A DNA stretch of 44,205 nt. It comes from Planctomyces sp. SH-PL62 (lineage in GTDB: Bacteria; Planctomycetota; Planctomycetia; Planctomycetales; Planctomycetaceae). The stretch covers positions 1-44,205 of the forward strand of contig CAMDDX010000016.1 of assembly GCA_945893075.1 (NCBI GenBank), in the 5' to 3' direction. How positions within the stretch are numbered: the first letter of the stretch is position 1; every line of letters starts with the position of its first letter. A program made the position numbers and the translations under genes. Below, one piece after another: positions 42,830-44,205 of this stretch. Under the pieces are notes generated by a model that did not search any database, was not told where the DNA came from, and saw only the letters and a program-made list of their open reading frames with translations.

Positions 42830-43780
42830 CTACTTTCCGCCGTCGGGCACGACGCGAATGTTCTTGTCCTCAACGCCGTCGAGCAGAATGTTGGCCAGGA
42901 TCGGTTCGCTGTCTTTCATCGTGACCCAGGCGAAGTGATCGAACTGGCCGGCTTTCAGCCCCTCCAATTTTGAGGCTCCGCCGGTCGTGGCCAGGATGTA
43001 GTAGTCCATCCCTTTGCGGACGCTCTTCGCGTAAACGTGATTGTGGCCGGAGAAGACCGTGTACTTGCGGCCTTGCAGCGAGGCTTCCACGTCGTCCCAG
43101 CCGAGCGACGCCGATGTGTGCTCCGGCACTTTGTGCTTGGTGATCGACCAAACCGGCTTGTGCATGAAGACGAAGGTCCAACGCACGTCCTGGTTGGCGG
43201 CGAGCATCTGCTTCAGCCACGCACGTTGTTCCGGCGAGAAGTAAAATTCGCGGTCCTTCTGAGTTTCGTCCTCCGTGTTGAGCACCACGAACAGGCAGTC
43301 CTGATAGCGGAACTCGTAATAGGTGCGGCCGAACTTGCGAGACCACTCTTTGCTCATCGGCAGGTTGGCGATGTCGTGATTGCCGGGGCAAAAAAAGAAC
43401 GGCATCTGCAAACGGGTTAGCTTGTTTTCAAACTCGCTCCATTCCAGAGCCCAGGCACCAGGATCTTCGGAGTAGCCCTCGATCAGGTCGCCGACCGAGA
43501 CCACGAACTCCGGCTGCAACAGGTTGATCTTCTCGACCGCTTTCGTGAACACGCCCGGACGTCGCCCACCCGTTCGATCAGACACGATCGCGAACTGAAA
43601 GCCGTTCGGCCGGTTGTTGACCTCCAGATGCGTGAACGGATTCTTTGGTTCGACACGAATTGCCAAGCCTGACTTGGAGGTATTCGCGGGAATTGACGCT
43701 GATGGAGCCCCCGTCACCGACCACGTCGCGGCCACTCCCAGCAACCCAATCACGGCCACTAAGATCGTCAACTGTCGCAT
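42830..43780 (-). CDS. Exported calcineurin-like metallophosphoesterase
   Basis: 316 residues. N-terminal signal peptide (about 1-25, LTILVAVIGLLGVAATWSV). Metallophosphoesterase motifs in order: VSDRTGG (replacing the usual DxH), VSVGDLIEG, CPGNHDI, FVFMHKPVW and FSGHNHVYAKS. The first metal motif is altered, so one metal ligand differs from the family norm. The substrate could be a phosphate ester outside the cytoplasm. The ATG at 43780 has GGAGGAC 6 nt upstream and starts the signal peptide; the open frame to 43924 adds a non-conserved leader. Co-directional with the response regulator. Confidence 0.85.
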   Translation of the reverse strand: MRQLTILVAVIGLLGVAATWSVTGAPSASIPANTSKSGLAIRVEPKNPFTHLEVNNRPNGFQFAIVSDRTGGRRPGVFTKAVEKINLLQPEFVVSVGDLIEGYSEDPGAWALEWSEFENKLTRLQMPFFFCPGNHDIANLPMSKEWSRKFGRTYYEFRYQDCLFVVLNTEDETQKDREFYFSPEQRAWLKQMLAANQDVRWTFVFMHKPVWSITKHKVPEHTSASLGWDDVEASLQGRKYTVFSGHNHVYAKSVRKGMDYYILATTGGASKLEGLKAGQFDHFAWVTMKDSEPILANILLDGVEDKNIRVVPDGGK

Positions 43781-43979
43781 GTCGTCCTCCGCAGATTGAA
43801 GGGTCTTTGGCTTGGTTCCGAATCGGGCAGCAAGGTATCGGTGGGGCGTGAGGCTCGCAACTTGCGCCGGGCTTTCGGACACTGATTCGGAGTCGTCAAG
43901 AAACGAGTGCCCCCACTGAGCCAAGCTCAGTAGGGGAGTTGGAGTCGGGACTCAAGCGACAATCACCGAGAACCACATC

Positions 43980-44106
43980 ATGTCAACGACAGCCATCATT
44001 CGACCAGCGGAACTCGCGGACCTGCCCGCGATCACCGACATCTACAACGACGCGATACTGGGTGTGCCAATTTTGGCTGGCGCGATGAATAAGGAGCTGT
44101 CAGAAT
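43980..44106 (+). pseudogene. Truncated GNAT N-acetyltransferase gene
   Basis: The ATG at 43980 opens a GNAT start typical of phosphinothricin-type acetyltransferases: IIRPAELADLPAITDIYNDAIL, here residues 6-27. From about 44062 the similarity stops, and the frame ends with GVPILAGAMNKELSE and a TGA at 44104-44106, 42 codons in all against about 170 in the family. The break coincides with a fall in GC and what looks like the end of an inserted element. The remaining 3' part would lie beyond the window. Confidence 0.6.
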
Positions 44107-44205
44107 GAGGTTAGAAATGTTCGGAACCTCTTTCTGGAGTCGATCATGGATGATGTGCCACAAGTGAAATCAGGGTTGTTGATGCCAGCGGTTCGGGAGC
44201 AGGTG
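44062..44205 (+). mobile_element. Probable left end of an insertion element
   Basis: Starting within GTGTGCCAATTTTGGCTGGC the sequence no longer matches the interrupted acetyltransferase, is less GC-rich and soon opens a new ORF with its own ribosome site. The exact boundary, family and terminal repeat cannot be judged because the right end is outside the window. Confidence 0.4.
44146..44205 (+). CDS. 5' fragment of an ORF in the putative insertion element
   Basis: ATG at 44146 with GGAG 7 nt upstream opens 20 codons (MDDVPQVKSGLLMPAVREQV) to the window edge. This is too short to assign. The position just inside the putative element suggests a transposase. Confidence 0.4.
   Translation, partial: MDDVPQVKSGLLMPAVREQV

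Overview
The window reads as a piece of a Planctomycetota chromosome. It is GC-rich (about 60% by eye) with short gene clusters on both strands. The gene content fits that phylum: a PilM-led pilus/secretion cluster with two large unplaced membrane-anchored partners, a formylglycine-generating enzyme, a NagB/PIG-L fusion, a REC-type protein beside a zinc-ribbon (TackOD1-like) output domain, an NADH-dehydrogenase-like/SelD fusion, and a WD40/Gfo-Idh fusion. No rRNA, tRNA or CRISPR array was seen. This is inference from protein families read by eye; no database was searched.

Layout. 1-2603 (minus): membrane-fusion protein, degenerate receiver protein and zinc-ribbon protein, probably one operon running off the left edge. 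2852-6715 (minus): cytidylate kinase and a large GH38-like protein. 7153-13986 (plus): PilM, two membrane-anchored partners, RuvC. 14111-16137 (plus): formylglycine-generating enzyme and a nucleoside phosphorylase-like protein. 16150-19248: a small lysine-rich ORF, a PIG-L deacetylase and, divergently, NagB fused to a second PIG-L domain. 19390-21436 (plus): Tpx peroxiredoxin, a terminator, CsrA, an ornithine cyclodeaminase-like enzyme. 22015-24973 (plus): pilin-like protein, XerD-type recombinase, HtrA protease. 25044-29363: nucleoside hydrolase (minus), HD-GYP protein (plus), AAA ATPase (minus). 29656-32757 (plus): a LuxE/PaaK-like adenylating enzyme and a LuxC-like aldehyde dehydrogenase flanking two small paralogues. 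32846-37465 (minus): LptF/G-type permease, Ndh-SelD fusion, quinone oxidoreductase. 37756-41489 (plus): WD40-Gfo/Idh fusion overlapping hisH, a small basic protein, an ABC-2 permease. 42171-43780 (minus): FixJ/NarL-type regulator and a metallophosphoesterase. 43980-44205: the 5' part of a GNAT acetyltransferase gene apparently cut by an insertion whose first ORF runs off the right edge.

The strongest unexplained signal is in the gaps. Nearly every gene end carries a long palindrome, and in most of them each arm is itself a hairpin. Several families share a GTAG or GTGG foot, the hallmark of REP/BIME elements acted on by REP-associated tyrosine transposases. They sit within about 20 nt of stop codons. 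In two cases the GTAG itself supplies the TAG stop. In two genes a related palindrome lies in frame inside the coding sequence, at or near a domain boundary. No transposase of that type is in the window. A second unexplained stretch is 41743-42000, where the minus strand carries a 13-nt extended Shine-Dalgarno match before a 14-codon ORF.
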